NCBI GenBank assembly: GCA_024278215.1
Contig: JAJRTR010000013.1
Location: forward strand, 1 to 17,255
From: a bacterium
GTDB taxonomy: Bacteria; UBP15; UBA6099; JAJRTR01
Direction of reading: 5' to 3'
Length of the DNA stretch: 17,255 bases
Shown: positions 1 to 7,728 of the stretch, piece by piece
How the letters are laid out: each line of letters opens with the position of its first letter
Position numbering within the stretch: position 1 is the first letter of the stretch
Translations under genes and position numbers: made by a program
The notes under the pieces: model-generated
What the model was told of the DNA's origin: nothing
The model's input: only the letters and a program-made list of their open reading frames with translations
The model's database searches: none

Positions 1-1
1 G

Positions 2-112
2 CTCCTGTGCGCGAAATATGTGCTCATTATCGCTCTTTTCGCGAGCCTGATGTTGTCGCTGACGCTGGAAAAAACGGGCGCTGCCGCGACCGGTGGAACC
101 GGTGATAAATAA
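2..112 (+). CDS. C-terminal end of a membrane protein (partial)
   Basis: An open frame enters from the left edge and stops at TAA 110-112. It encodes about 36 residues: a hydrophobic segment (LLCAKYVLIIALFASLMLSL) followed by a short polar Gly/Thr/Ala-rich tail ending in GDK. This looks like the last transmembrane helix and tail of a polytopic membrane protein. The next gene starts one base after this stop, so the two are probably co-transcribed and translationally coupled. Too little is present to assign a family. Confidence 0.6.
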   Translation, partial: LLCAKYVLIIALFASLMLSLTLEKTGAAATGGTGDK

Positions 113-113
113 G

Positions 114-1271
114 ATGATAAACGACGGCGAAACAGACCGGACGATGATCCCATACAGAAAGATATTCATCCTTTTTCTTATCACGCGAATAATCACATTC
201 GCCGCCGCTTCATTTATTTATCTTAAATATCCGGCACCCGCCGCGCCGCTGCCGGACAGCACAATGTGGCGCGGACATCATACGAAACAAAACACGCTGC
301 TCGAACCCTGGCGGCGGTGGGACGCGCTCTGGTTTATAAACGTCTCTCGCGAAGGCTACAGCTACGAGCGCGACCGCCAGTCGAACATAACGGTATTCCC
401 GCTGTATCCGGCCGCGCTGAAGATAACGACGTTTTTCGCGGGCAATCAAGTCGCCGCCGGGCTGATTGTGTCAAACGTCTGTCTGTTGCTTTTGTCTTTC
501 GTTCTGTTCGGGCTCGCCGCCCGTGAAGCGGGTGAAAACGCGGCCTGGGGAGCGGTGTTTTTCCTCTATGCGTTTCCGTCTTCGTTCATATTATCGGGAG
601 TATACAGCGAATCGCTTTTCCTGCTGGCGGCAGTATCGACTTTTTATTTCGCGCGGAGGCGGCTCTGGCTTTGTGCGGGCGCTGCGGCGGCGGCAGCCTC
701 CGCCACGCGCCTTGCAGGTTTCATTCTTGCACCTGCGCTTGCGCTCGAATTCATTATTTACGCGACGGCGAACAGAGGAAACAAAGCTGATAAGACAGAC
801 TGGGCGGCGGGCCTCGCCGGACTGGCCGTCGCGCCGCTCGGCGGACTCGCGTTTTTCTTTTTCCTTTACTTCCTCACCGGTGAAACATCGTCATATTTTG
901 AAGCCCAGAGACACTGGGGGCACTCGCTCACCTCGCCGTTTTTCTCTCTCGCCTACGAGACAGGCATGTCACAGAATTTCTCCACGGTACTCGCGACCGG
1001 AACAGCGCTCGTCTTCATCTCCTGCGGCATCATAGCCACATACAGGATTTCCGTATCGCAGGGGCTGTATTCACTCGCCGTGCTTCTCGTCGCCATGAGC
1101 GCCACATCTCTGTCGGGCCTGCCCAGGTACGCGCTCGCGGCATTTCCCGTATTCATCGTTTTCGGTGCGGCGTTCCGGCACACGACGGTACGCATCGTCA
1201 CGCTTACAGCGCTCGCCGCGGCCCAGGCATACTGCCTCTACCTCTTCGTCACCTGGCGACTCTCTTTCTGA
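114..1271 (+). CDS. PIG-V-like polytopic membrane glycosyltransferase
   Basis: An integral membrane protein of about 385 residues with many hydrophobic helices. The N-terminal part has the pattern of lipid-linked-sugar mannosyltransferases of the PIG-V/GT-C type: RRWDALWF (about residues 67-74) in the first outer loop, with a candidate catalytic Asp, then FPLYP (about 95-99), and later a SGVYSESLFLL helix. Such enzymes transfer a sugar from a polyprenyl-phosphate donor on the outer face of the inner membrane; the acceptor cannot be told here. I chose ATG 114 because GGTGAT (101-106) sits 7 bases upstream and the start directly follows the previous stop. A GTG at 93 would add 7 residues. The family call is moderately sure and the substrate is unknown. 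Confidence 0.75.
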   Translation: MINDGETDRTMIPYRKIFILFLITRIITFAAASFIYLKYPAPAAPLPDSTMWRGHHTKQNTLLEPWRRWDALWFINVSREGYSYERDRQSNITVFPLYPAALKITTFFAGNQVAAGLIVSNVCLLLLSFVLFGLAAREAGENAAWGAVFFLYAFPSSFILSGVYSESLFLLAAVSTFYFARRRLWLCAGAAAAAASATRLAGFILAPALALEFIIYATANRGNKADKTDWAAGLAGLAVAPLGGLAFFFFLYFLTGETSSYFEAQRHWGHSLTSPFFSLAYETGMSQNFSTVLATGTALVFISCGIIATYRISVSQGLYSLAVLLVAMSATSLSGLPRYALAAFPVFIVFGAAFRHTTVRIVTLTALAAAQAYCLYLFVTWRLSF

Positions 1272-1298
1272 CACCCCGTCCGCCCGATACAAAGTATT

Positions 1299-1477
1299 GA
1301 GCCAATTGCAAAATTATGTTCGTAGCGAGGCCGAACGAAATTTTTCAGAAGCAAGGCGGAGGTGCAAAATCCCCGCAGGCGTACTCGTCGAGTACGTTGA
1401 GGATGATTTTGTGCCGACAACGCGGCTATGGACAATTGCAGCCGACCGCAGCCGAATCAGAATTTTGCAATTGGCTC
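1299..1477 (+). mobile_element. MITE-like palindromic repeat, copy 1
   Basis: A 179 bp element. Its ends are perfect 17-bp inverted repeats, GAGCCAATTGCAAAATT (1299-1315) and its complement (1461-1477). It is flanked by a direct TATT (1295-1298 and 1478-1481), read as a 4-bp target duplication. The element is an imperfect palindrome centred at 1388: an inner arm pairs 1361-1371 with 1405-1415, and a central stem pairs 1378-1387 with 1389-1398 (core GTACTCG/CGAGTAC). Copies 2 and 3 in this window match it at about 90% and 96% by hand count, in the same orientation. It encodes no transposase, so it would be non-autonomous. It lies 27 bp after the glycosyltransferase stop. Confidence 0.85.
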
Positions 1478-1506
1478 TATTGCACTTTGCAAAAGAGCTG
1501 GTTTGA
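1474..1506 (+). terminator. Hairpin overlapping the right end of repeat copy 1, possible terminator
   Basis: GCTCTATTGCA (1474-1484) pairs with TGCAAAAGAGC (1488-1498), 10 of 11 bases, around a CTT loop, followed by a T-rich TGGTTTGATTCTT. The left arm uses the last bases of the repeat, so the insertion appears to have lengthened a pre-existing TTGCA/TGCAA stem. It could end the transcript of the upstream glycosyltransferase gene. The stem is AT-rich and the T-run is broken, so confidence is low. Confidence 0.35.
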
Positions 1507-1535
1507 TTCTTACAAAATATTAAGGAAAGTTTAAG

Positions 1536-1565
1536 TTGACTAATACCCTCGTCCGGGGATATAAC
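1536..1565 (+). promoter_or_regulatory. Candidate sigma70-type promoter
   Basis: TTGACT (1536-1541), an 18-base spacer and TATAAC (1560-1565), each one base from consensus. It would start transcription near 1572 and give a leader of about 125 bases before the strong ribosome binding site at 1683-1688. It would serve the chimeric ORF and the membrane-protein gene after it. Confidence 0.5.
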
Positions 1566-1696
1566 GGAAATATGATAAGTTTTCCGAATCGAATCAGATT
1601 TATTCCGAAATACACAACAAGGTGTCGAGATCAATTGATATTTTTCTTTCGGTCGTGGTCTGAAACAGAAACAGTATGTGAGAGGAGGTGAGTCTA

Positions 1697-2074
1697 ATGC
1701 AGATAACATTTGACCCCAGCGCCGTTGCCATGCCTTTATATCTGCCCGGACAGCAACAGGGATTACAGCAGATGCAACAGAGCGTAGGTAAAAGCGAGAA
1801 CCCCGCGGAAGAAGCCGCTGAACCCCGCGATTGTATTTTCGACCGTTTTTACCGTGTAGACAAGGCGCGCTCGCGGGAGATGGGCGGTGCGGGGCGGGGG
1901 TTGTCTTTCGCCCGCCGGGCTGTCGAAGCCAATGGGGGGAACATCGAAGAGGAAACCACAGAGGGAAAAGGTGAAAAGAAATGGAAAAACCATACAATCG
2001 AGTTAAGTCGATTCCTCTATCGGACATTGCTGTTTTTGTTGCGGTTTGCTGGATTGTCGCCGCACTTTTATTAA
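1697..2074 (+). CDS. Chimeric small ORF carrying a histidine-kinase C-terminal fragment (likely remnant)
   Basis: A 125-residue ORF starting at ATG 1697, 8 bases after AGGAGG (1683-1688). Residues 1-46 are Gln/Pro/Glu-rich and match no family I recognise. Residues 47-84 ([10 protein letters not shown]... to ...EANGGNIE) are the end of a histidine-kinase HATPase_c domain: the F-box and the G2-box region, here GGAGRGLS where GxGLGL is usual. The dimerisation His, N-box and G1-box are all missing, so it cannot be a working kinase. After GKG (about 1972) the frame leaves the kinase and runs 94 bases inside the next gene. It looks like kinase debris fused behind a small expressed ORF. A short regulatory peptide cannot be excluded. 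Confidence 0.5.
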   Translation: MQITFDPSAVAMPLYLPGQQQGLQQMQQSVGKSENPAEEAAEPRDCIFDRFYRVDKARSREMGGAGRGLSFARRAVEANGGNIEEETTEGKGEKKWKNHTIELSRFLYRTLLFLLRFAGLSPHFY

Positions 2075-3348
2075 GTCCCTTTTTCGGGATCAACTGGTTT
2101 GCACCGGGTGATTTCAGCTATTCGGACGCCATGTACTATCACGGTGTCATGGTACCGGTTCTGATCCTTCTCTATCTTATAACACAGAAAACGCTCCACC
2201 TGAAAGTAGTGAATGAGCGAGTCTATTATGTGTGCGCGATACTTGCCGTCCTGTTCGTCGGCGCCGGGTCCGTCTTCAGTAGCGACGAAGGAATGTCCAC
2301 CGCCGTCATTGTTCAGATCATCGGCATGGTAATGACCGATTGCCTCGGTATAATCCTGTTGATCGGCATGGCGGCCCCAGCCCTGAAAAAGGATGCGAAA
2401 GAGAGAAAAACAGGTGCGGCGTTCCGGCTTCTGTTTTTCTCGATCGGCATGATTCTTATCGCAGCGCCTTTCGGACACCTTGCCGGATGGTGTCACGACA
2501 TAGGGATCGGAACCGTCCCCGGAACAAACGCACTGCTTAACACCGTCGGTATGACCCCGGCCGATTTCCAGGATGGGCTTACGGCATCTCACTCGCACCT
2601 TATTGTTGCCGCTCTTCTGTGTGGTCTGGCCGCTGTAGCGGCTATTTATTTCCAGTATCAGGCCCGCGCCGGCTGGAGAAAACGCATAAGCGACACCGGC
2701 TTATGGGTAACGCTTATCAGTCTCCTGTCGGCAACAGGCATTTATGTTGTTTCCGCTGTGATCGGCTGGGAGCCTCCGACGTTTTTCGTGTCGGGTCCAA
2801 GCGGCATTCCGCTCGACGACATAGTCTTATCAGCCGGACAAATCGGCATACTTCTGCTTATGGTGGGGCTTTCCGGGCGTTTGGAGCACAAAGGCGGGAA
2901 ATCATTTTCTCCACTCAAGGCAGACATTCGTATCGCCGTTTTCGTCAACTGGATAGCCGGATTCGCGGGCTCGGTACTGCCGGGCATCTTCATAGAACTC
3001 AACGAAGGCTTTTACGGAGCAGGTGAATCCCCGGCGCCCGGCGCTCTTAACGATAACATTTTTATACGTGCACACCTGCTGTACTCGTTTTTCCTTCTGC
3101 CTGTGTTCCTTGCTGTTCTGCTTGCCGTCGGAAGCAAATACAACAACCGCCCGGAACGACACACGTGGGCGAGGCTCTTTGCACGGGCCTCGGTTTTCGG
3201 CATGGCCACCGGGCTGGCAGGTGAGATACTGTGGTTTACAACTAACATTGACGGTTTTTTTGTCGCCGCCGTGTTTATTATGGTTGTCACACTTACAGCA
3301 GGTATAATAAGCCTGTGGCCTTGTGCGGATGCAAGTGATTTGGGATAG
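1981..3348 (+). CDS. Histidine-containing polytopic inner-membrane protein, function unknown
   Basis: A 455-residue protein with roughly 11-12 hydrophobic helices. The start ATG 1981 follows AAAGGTGAAAAG. Several histidines lie at or inside predicted helices: H54 in [11 protein letters not shown]166 and H172 in [10 protein letters not shown]204 and H206 in [13 protein letters not shown], and H365 in IRAHLLYSF. HxH at a helix start followed by small and hydrophobic residues resembles the haem-ligand helices of haem-copper-oxidase/NorB-like proteins, but I cannot align the full signature and no copper or tyrosine site is evident. It lies 102 bp upstream of an ABC importer operon in the same direction, so a role linked to that substrate is possible but unproven. 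Confidence 0.75.
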   Translation: MEKPYNRVKSIPLSDIAVFVAVCWIVAALLLSPFFGINWFAPGDFSYSDAMYYHGVMVPVLILLYLITQKTLHLKVVNERVYYVCAILAVLFVGAGSVFSSDEGMSTAVIVQIIGMVMTDCLGIILLIGMAAPALKKDAKERKTGAAFRLLFFSIGMILIAAPFGHLAGWCHDIGIGTVPGTNALLNTVGMTPADFQDGLTASHSHLIVAALLCGLAAVAAIYFQYQARAGWRKRISDTGLWVTLISLLSATGIYVVSAVIGWEPPTFFVSGPSGIPLDDIVLSAGQIGILLLMVGLSGRLEHKGGKSFSPLKADIRIAVFVNWIAGFAGSVLPGIFIELNEGFYGAGESPAPGALNDNIFIRAHLLYSFFLLPVFLAVLLAVGSKYNNRPERHTWARLFARASVFGMATGLAGEILWFTTNIDGFFVAAVFIMVVTLTAGIISLWPCADASDLG

Positions 3349-3450
3349 GCCCTTCAGGACGATCCCGTGCCGACATGCCGTCGCAAAAACTTTATGGCAA
3401 AAGCCGGTGAGTTCAGTAGAATAAACGATAAGCAGAAGGAGGCTTCAAAC

Positions 3451-4470
3451 ATGAAGAAGATTATGGTAGTAATCGCCATTACCGCCGCGGTGGCGATCCT
3501 GGGTTTAGGGTGCAGCGGAAAGTCGGCGAACAATAAAACCGTCACCGTCTACGTCTCCGAAGACCAGGTCTTCTCGGAACCCATACTCAAGGACTTCGAG
3601 AAAGAAACCGGCATAAAAGTCAAAGCGGTTTACGACACGGAAGAGGCAAAGAGCACCGGTTCCATGAACCGCCTTATCGCCGAGAAGAGCAACCCGCAGG
3701 CCGATGTCTACTGGGCCAATGAGCCGATTCGTGCGGAAGTTCTTAAACATAAGGGAGTCTCGGCTCCGTACACTTCCCCGAACGCCGCGGATATTCCGAA
3801 TGTATTTAAGGACCCGGAGGGATACTGGACAGGTTTTTCGGCCAGGGCCAGGGTGCTTGTCGTCAACAAAAACGTAAAAGACAAGCCGCAATCCATCAGC
3901 GCCTACACGGACCCGCGCTGGAAAGGGCGGGCGGTTATCGCCAATCCGCTTTTCGGAACTACAACGTCCGAAGTCGCCGCTCTGTTCACCATCTGGGGAG
4001 ACGAAAAGGCGAAGGCGTTCATGGCCGGAATGAAAAAAAACGGTGTCGCGGTATCAACAAATAACGGCGAAAGCGCGGATTTTGTCGCCGCGGGGCAATA
4101 TGATTTCAGTCTCGTGGACAGCGACGACGCGGTGAACCGCATTAGACAGGGTAAACCCATTGAAATGATCTACCCGGACCAGGGGCCGACCGGCCTGGGC
4201 GCTTTCATCGTGCCCAACGCCGTTCTCCTCATCAAGGGTGCGCCGCACCTGGAAAACGCAAAAATATTGATCGACTACCTGCTCTCAAAAGCGACGGAAC
4301 GCAAGCTGGCATTCGCAGACTGCGCACAGATTCCCCTGCACCCTGGTGTCGAGCTGCCTCCGGAAGTCAAGCCTGTCGAGAGCATCAGGGTTATGAAGGT
4401 CGATTATGCCGATGTCGCGGCAAAGATGGTCGACACACAGCCAATGCTTAAAGAGTGGATGGGGCTCTGA
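3451..4470 (+). CDS. ABC importer solute-binding lipoprotein, FbpA/AfuA-like family
   Basis: A 339-residue receptor. ATG 3451 follows AAGGAGG (3436-3442); the frame is open further upstream but has no comparable site. MKKIMVVIAI opens a signal peptide ending in LGLGC, so Cys21 should be lipidated and the protein anchored in the membrane. The mature part (VTVYVSEDQVFSEPILKDFE..., DVYWANEP, YWTGFSARARVLVVN, GPTGLGAFIVPNAVLL) is the type-II periplasmic-binding fold of the ferric-iron/thiamine/phosphonate receptor cluster. The permease and ATPase genes follow directly. The segment where FbpA has its metal-binding Tyr-Tyr reads LVDSDDA (221-227), so ferric iron is not a safe substrate call. Confidence 0.88.
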   Translation: MKKIMVVIAITAAVAILGLGCSGKSANNKTVTVYVSEDQVFSEPILKDFEKETGIKVKAVYDTEEAKSTGSMNRLIAEKSNPQADVYWANEPIRAEVLKHKGVSAPYTSPNAADIPNVFKDPEGYWTGFSARARVLVVNKNVKDKPQSISAYTDPRWKGRAVIANPLFGTTTSEVAALFTIWGDEKAKAFMAGMKKNGVAVSTNNGESADFVAAGQYDFSLVDSDDAVNRIRQGKPIEMIYPDQGPTGLGAFIVPNAVLLIKGAPHLENAKILIDYLLSKATERKLAFADCAQIPLHPGVELPPEVKPVESIRVMKVDYADVAAKMVDTQPMLKEWMGL

Positions 4471-5253
4471 ATGGCAAGACGCGCCACACTCGCAACCGCC
4501 GCCATATTGCTTGTTGTAATCGGTCTTGCGCCTGTGGCCGCCATGCTTGTTAAAAGTGTGGTGGCAGATGGGCATTTCAGCCTTGCGGCCTACAGCGGGC
4601 TGCTGTCCTCCGGCCACGAGTGGCGTCTTGTTAATCACAGTTTCCTTTTGTCGACGATCGTCACATTATCCGCTACGGCGGTGGGATTGCCGCTGGGGAT
4701 ATTACTCTCAAAAACAGACCTTCCGTTTCGCCGGTTTTTTACCTTCATTTTTATTATTCCGCTGCTGGTCCCGCCATACATTACCGCAGTCTCATGGTTC
4801 TACCTCCTGGGCAAGGAAGGCTTTCTTACAAGGCATCTCAGCCCGTCCCTGGCGGAAGCCGTCAGTGGGCGTCTTTTCGGACTGCCCGGCTGTGTGCTTG
4901 TGCTGTTTTCCACTTTCCTGCCTGTTGTGATGTTGCTGACCATGACATGTCTCAGGACCGTCAATCCGCGACTTGAAGAAGCGGGGCGGCTTGTTGCCGG
5001 CTGGCCGGGTGTTCTCAAAGGGATCGTCATACCCCTGATCCTTCCGGGTGTTCTGCTGGCCGCGATGCTTGTATTTCTGCTGACATTCGGCGAATTCGGC
5101 GTGCCCGGATTCCTCAGGTACGACGTCTTCCCGGTGGAAAGTTTTACCCAGTTTTCCGCCTTTTACAACTTCGGAGCGGCGACGGCGGCAGCAGTCCCAC
5201 TCGCCGTTGTCACATTCCTGATTATCGGTGCGGAAAAGCTTTTTCTCCGCTAA
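4471..5253 (+). CDS. ABC importer permease, N-terminal half (interrupted fused permease)
   Basis: A 260-residue membrane protein starting at ATG 4471, immediately after the TGA of the receptor gene. It contains one permease unit. The cytoplasmic coupling loop (EAA motif) is EEAGRLVAGWPGVLKGIVIP, followed by PGVLLAAMLVFLLTFGEFGVPGF. The family usually encodes two such units in one ~530-residue protein (FbpB type). Here the frame ends at TAA 5251-5253 right after EKLFLR, the usual inter-unit linker. The same frame continues without another stop to 6057. It may be a true split, a nonsense mutation or a sequencing error. Its partners are the receptor and ATPase on either side. Confidence 0.85.
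   Translation: MARRATLATAAILLVVIGLAPVAAMLVKSVVADGHFSLAAYSGLLSSGHEWRLVNHSFLLSTIVTLSATAVGLPLGILLSKTDLPFRRFFTFIFIIPLLVPPYITAVSWFYLLGKEGFLTRHLSPSLAEAVSGRLFGLPGCVLVLFSTFLPVVMLLTMTCLRTVNPRLEEAGRLVAGWPGVLKGIVIPLILPGVLLAAMLVFLLTFGEFGVPGFLRYDVFPVESFTQFSAFYNFGAATAAAVPLAVVTFLIIGAEKLFLR
5251..5253 (+). other. In-frame TAA inside the permease gene
   Basis: The codon lies between LFLR and RTYQLRPVTDGE, where fused FbpB-type permeases carry a continuous basic linker. Both halves are in frame 1, and together they would give 527 residues plus this codon, the usual length of the fused protein. A single base change from CAA, AAA or GAA would explain it. Confidence 0.75.
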
Positions 5254-5265
5254 AGAACATACCAG

Positions 5266-6057
5266 TTGCGGCCCGTCACAGACGGCGAACGATTACCTTT
5301 GATAGAACTCGGCCGTTACCGGAAACAGATGTTCATTACGGTTGGATTGTTCTGTTTTCTGATCGTGATCATGCCGATACTCGTGCTTGTCGCCCAATCG
5401 GCACATCTTTCCGCCTATGTCGAAGCATTCGGCAGGGCTGAGGACAGTCTTTTGCGCAGCATGGCCTACGCCGCCGCGGGCGCATCGCTGCTCGTCCTGC
5501 TCGGCTTCTTCTCCGGCTATCTCATACACACCAGAGCGCTGCCTTTCTGGCGCGGCGTCGATTCGATAACCATATTCCTTTTCGCCCTTCCAGGTACTGT
5601 TATCGGTATCGGACTGATCAGCTTATGGAACAGGCCGTGGACAAACTTTATCTATGCGACCCCGGCGATTATAATCCTCGGCTACCTTGCCAGGTACACC
5701 GCTCTCACAAGCCGGATCACCGTGTCCGCACTCGGCCTGATCCCGCCCTCGATGGAGGAAGCCGCGCAGATAGCGGGCGCGGGATGGCCCCGGCGTATGG
5801 CGATAATCGTCGCGCCCATGACAAAGACAGGCCTTGCGCTCGGCTGGCTTGTCGGTTACATCTTCTGCCTCCGGGACATGGGCATCACCATGATGGTCTA
5901 TCCTCCCGGCCACGACACACTGCCGGTCCGCATCTTCACGCTCATGGCCAACGGTTCGCCGGAACTCATAGCCGCCCTCTGCGTGCTCATGATCTCCGCC
6001 ACGCTCCTGCCTTTAACCGCGGGAGGAATAATATTCAGTCTGAGAGGTAATCATTGA
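5266..6057 (+). CDS. ABC importer permease, C-terminal half (interrupted fused permease)
   Basis: The second permease unit, 263 residues if started at TTG 5266. No good ribosome binding site precedes this TTG. ATG 5329 (MFITVGLFC) with GGAAAC just upstream is another possible restart. Its coupling loop is EEAAQIAGAGWPRRMAIIVAP (residues about 162-182), and the rest is hydrophobic helices. It is in the same frame as the preceding half and only 12 bases after its stop, so it most likely descends from one fused gene. It overlaps the ATPase start by 4 bases, which suggests translational coupling. If expressed alone it would pair with the first half as a heterodimer. Confidence 0.8.
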   Translation: MRPVTDGERLPLIELGRYRKQMFITVGLFCFLIVIMPILVLVAQSAHLSAYVEAFGRAEDSLLRSMAYAAAGASLLVLLGFFSGYLIHTRALPFWRGVDSITIFLFALPGTVIGIGLISLWNRPWTNFIYATPAIIILGYLARYTALTSRITVSALGLIPPSMEEAAQIAGAGWPRRMAIIVAPMTKTGLALGWLVGYIFCLRDMGITMMVYPPGHDTLPVRIFTLMANGSPELIAALCVLMISATLLPLTAGGIIFSLRGNH

Positions 6058-6770
6058 ACATCATCGAGTTTGAAAACGTGACAAAACATTACAGCGGCCA
6101 AACAGCGCTGCACGACTTTTCGCTGGCGGTTGCCGAGGGCGAGCGCATCGTTATCCTCGGCCCTTCCGGTTGCGGAAAAACCACCGTGCTCCGGCTTCTG
6201 GCAGGATTCATTCCCCCTGATTCCGGGGCAATAAAAATAGCGGGTGAAACAGTTGCCGCCGATGGCAGAACCCTGAAAGAACCGGAGCGGCGCAATCTGG
6301 GAATGGTGTTTCAGGACCTGGCGCTCTGGCCGCATCTGACAGTAAAGGGAAACCTGGAGTTCGGCCTGAAGGCGAGAGGCGTGCCGAAAGCCGAAAGAGA
6401 AAACCGCATCTGCACAATACTGGGGCTTGTGCAGATGGAAGAATACGCCGGCGTCCGACCGGCGAATCTGTCGGGCGGTCAGCAGCAGCGCGTCGCTCTC
6501 GCCCGCGCGCTGGTATTGAATCCCCGCGCGCTCCTCATGGATGAACCTCTCTCCAGCCTCGATCTTGAACTCAATATACGACTCAGAAAAGAAATCCTCG
6601 AACTCCACAACAACATCGGGTTTACACTTCTCTATGTCACCCACGACCACGACGAGGCTTTCGACATCGGCACACGCATCGTGATTATGAAAGACGGAAA
6701 TATTGATATGGCCGGTTCAGTCGAAGAGAGCCGCGAGTATTTCGAGCGGACAGGCCCGAATCTCTGTTAA
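6054..6770 (+). CDS. ABC importer ATPase, FbpC/PotA-like family
   Basis: A 238-residue ATP-binding subunit that powers the importer at the cytoplasmic face. All motifs are intact: Walker A GPSGCGKTT (36-44), Q-loop Gln87 in GMVFQDLALWP, signature LSGGQQQR (139-146), Walker B ALLMDEP (159-165), D-loop SSLD and H-loop His197 in LLYVTHDHDEA. The start TTG 6054 overlaps the permease stop (TTGA) and has GAGAGGT (6042-6048) upstream. Family members such as FbpC or PotA usually have ~350 residues with a C-terminal TOBE domain; this one ends soon after the core and lacks it, so substrate-dependent feedback through that domain is not expected. Confidence 0.92.
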   Translation: MNIIEFENVTKHYSGQTALHDFSLAVAEGERIVILGPSGCGKTTVLRLLAGFIPPDSGAIKIAGETVAADGRTLKEPERRNLGMVFQDLALWPHLTVKGNLEFGLKARGVPKAERENRICTILGLVQMEEYAGVRPANLSGGQQQRVALARALVLNPRALLMDEPLSSLDLELNIRLRKEILELHNNIGFTLLYVTHDHDEAFDIGTRIVIMKDGNIDMAGSVEESREYFERTGPNLC

Positions 6771-6835
6771 TGCGAAAAAACCGACTCTTCAGAACGAACC
6801 GCATCCGACCGATGAAATTCAGAATCCGGATAATA

Positions 6836-6860
6836 AGGAAACCGGACGCTCCGGTGTCCT
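6836..6860 (+). terminator. Stem-loop after the ABC importer operon
   Basis: AGGA-A-ACCGGA-CGC-TCCGGT-G-TCCT forms a 10-bp stem with one A/G mismatch and a CGC loop, 66 bases after the ATPase stop. No T-run follows, so it may be an mRNA 3' end protector or a weak terminator. The rest of the ~245-base gap before the next gene shows nothing I recognise. Confidence 0.35.
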
Positions 6861-7016
6861 GTAGATGATGAAAGATAAGAGATCGTTCATGAACATCCTC
6901 ACGCCTTCGAAGCGGCGCGGCGGGTTTGAAGGGAACAGAGACAGAGAGTACAATAGTAAGAGACGCTGTTTTCGGCAGTTGCCGTGCAGCACCGGTCCGA
7001 ACAGGAAGCCAGCGTT

Positions 7017-7709
7017 ATGCCTTCATACGAAAAAAAAGAATCGCCGCCTCTCTTCAAATGTACGGAAGTGCTCGGTCTTTGCCGTGCTATGTGTTGCAAA
7101 CTCGGTGGCGGCGTGGCGCTCACTCCCGATGAGATCAGGTCGGGCAAATACCTGATGGAGTACCTCTGTATCGAAAAGAAGGAACAATGCACAAAAGACA
7201 TCGAGTGCTACCACAAGATTGTCCAGCTTAAAACAGAAAACGGAATATGCGTATATCTCGGCGATGACGACCACTGCACGATATATGAAGACAGGCCGCG
7301 GATGTGCCGCAACTACCTGTGTTCCACAGGCCACTGGAACGACTGGAAAAAGGACGTGCGGAACTATGTCGACCGCGAGTTGCTGAGGCTGAACCCCGAG
7401 CTGGTTTTCACGCACAACCCGGTGCGGCGGCTCTCGGCGGCTTTTCTTGTGCCCGATGAAAAAAGGATATTCCTTCTGGTGAACGACCGTAGCCTCTGCG
7501 ACGATGTCATGTACGGCGGCGAGTTCGAGTGGCCGGCGGCGGCGGCTTCCGATGTCGAAGCTGTTTATAAATCATTCGACGGCCTGAAGACACTAGGCGA
7601 CATCGAGCGAGGGATCGCAGACAGGATGGGCGCCGGTTCGGTCGAAGGATTCCGGCGCCTTGTGTTGCTTCTCACAGGCCAACATCTCCTGATAAATCTG
7701 ATGCGGTAG
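7017..7709 (+). CDS. YkgJ-type cysteine-cluster protein with PqqD-like C-terminus
   Basis: A 230-residue protein. ATG 7017 follows AGGAAG (7003-7008); a GTG at 6984 would add 11 residues. The N-terminal domain has C15, C22, C26 and C27 (FKCTEVLGLCRAMCCKLGG) and then GICVYL...HCTIYEDRPRMCRNYLC with C78, C87, C97 and C102. That is the cysteine layout of the YkgJ/UPF0153 family, thought to bind zinc or an iron-sulphur cluster. Residues about 182-228 (YKSFDGLKTLGDIERGI, then FRRLVLLLTGQHLLINL) resemble a PqqD-like winged helix, a peptide-recognition domain in radical SAM systems. The gene converges on plsC with a 19-bp gap. The physiological role is unknown. Confidence 0.75.
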   Translation: MPSYEKKESPPLFKCTEVLGLCRAMCCKLGGGVALTPDEIRSGKYLMEYLCIEKKEQCTKDIECYHKIVQLKTENGICVYLGDDDHCTIYEDRPRMCRNYLCSTGHWNDWKKDVRNYVDRELLRLNPELVFTHNPVRRLSAAFLVPDEKRIFLLVNDRSLCDDVMYGGEFEWPAAAASDVEAVYKSFDGLKTLGDIERGIADRMGAGSVEGFRRLVLLLTGQHLLINLMR

Positions 7710-7728
7710 CACGGTTTTTTCGATGGCG

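Noticed and set aside
1299-1506. Reading frames inside the 179-bp repeats (KIPAGVL..EYVEDDF..LWTIAADRSRI) as a conserved small protein
   Set aside because: Copy 2 carries a 1-base deletion that breaks the frame in its first half, no copy has a ribosome site, and the conservation is explained by the palindromic element.
1314-2093. 259-residue minus-strand frame across repeat copy 1 and the promoter region
   Set aside because: It crosses the mobile repeat, promoter and kinase fragment and has low-complexity composition, so it is chance openness.
3349-3450. Riboswitch (TPP-like) before the importer receptor gene
   Set aside because: No CTGAGA/ACCTGA core is present, and the gap of about 100 bases shows no convincing aptamer.
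6865-7155. 96-residue ORF before the YkgJ-type gene
   Set aside because: It overlaps the YkgJ coding region in another frame, has a basic, random-looking composition and no family pattern.
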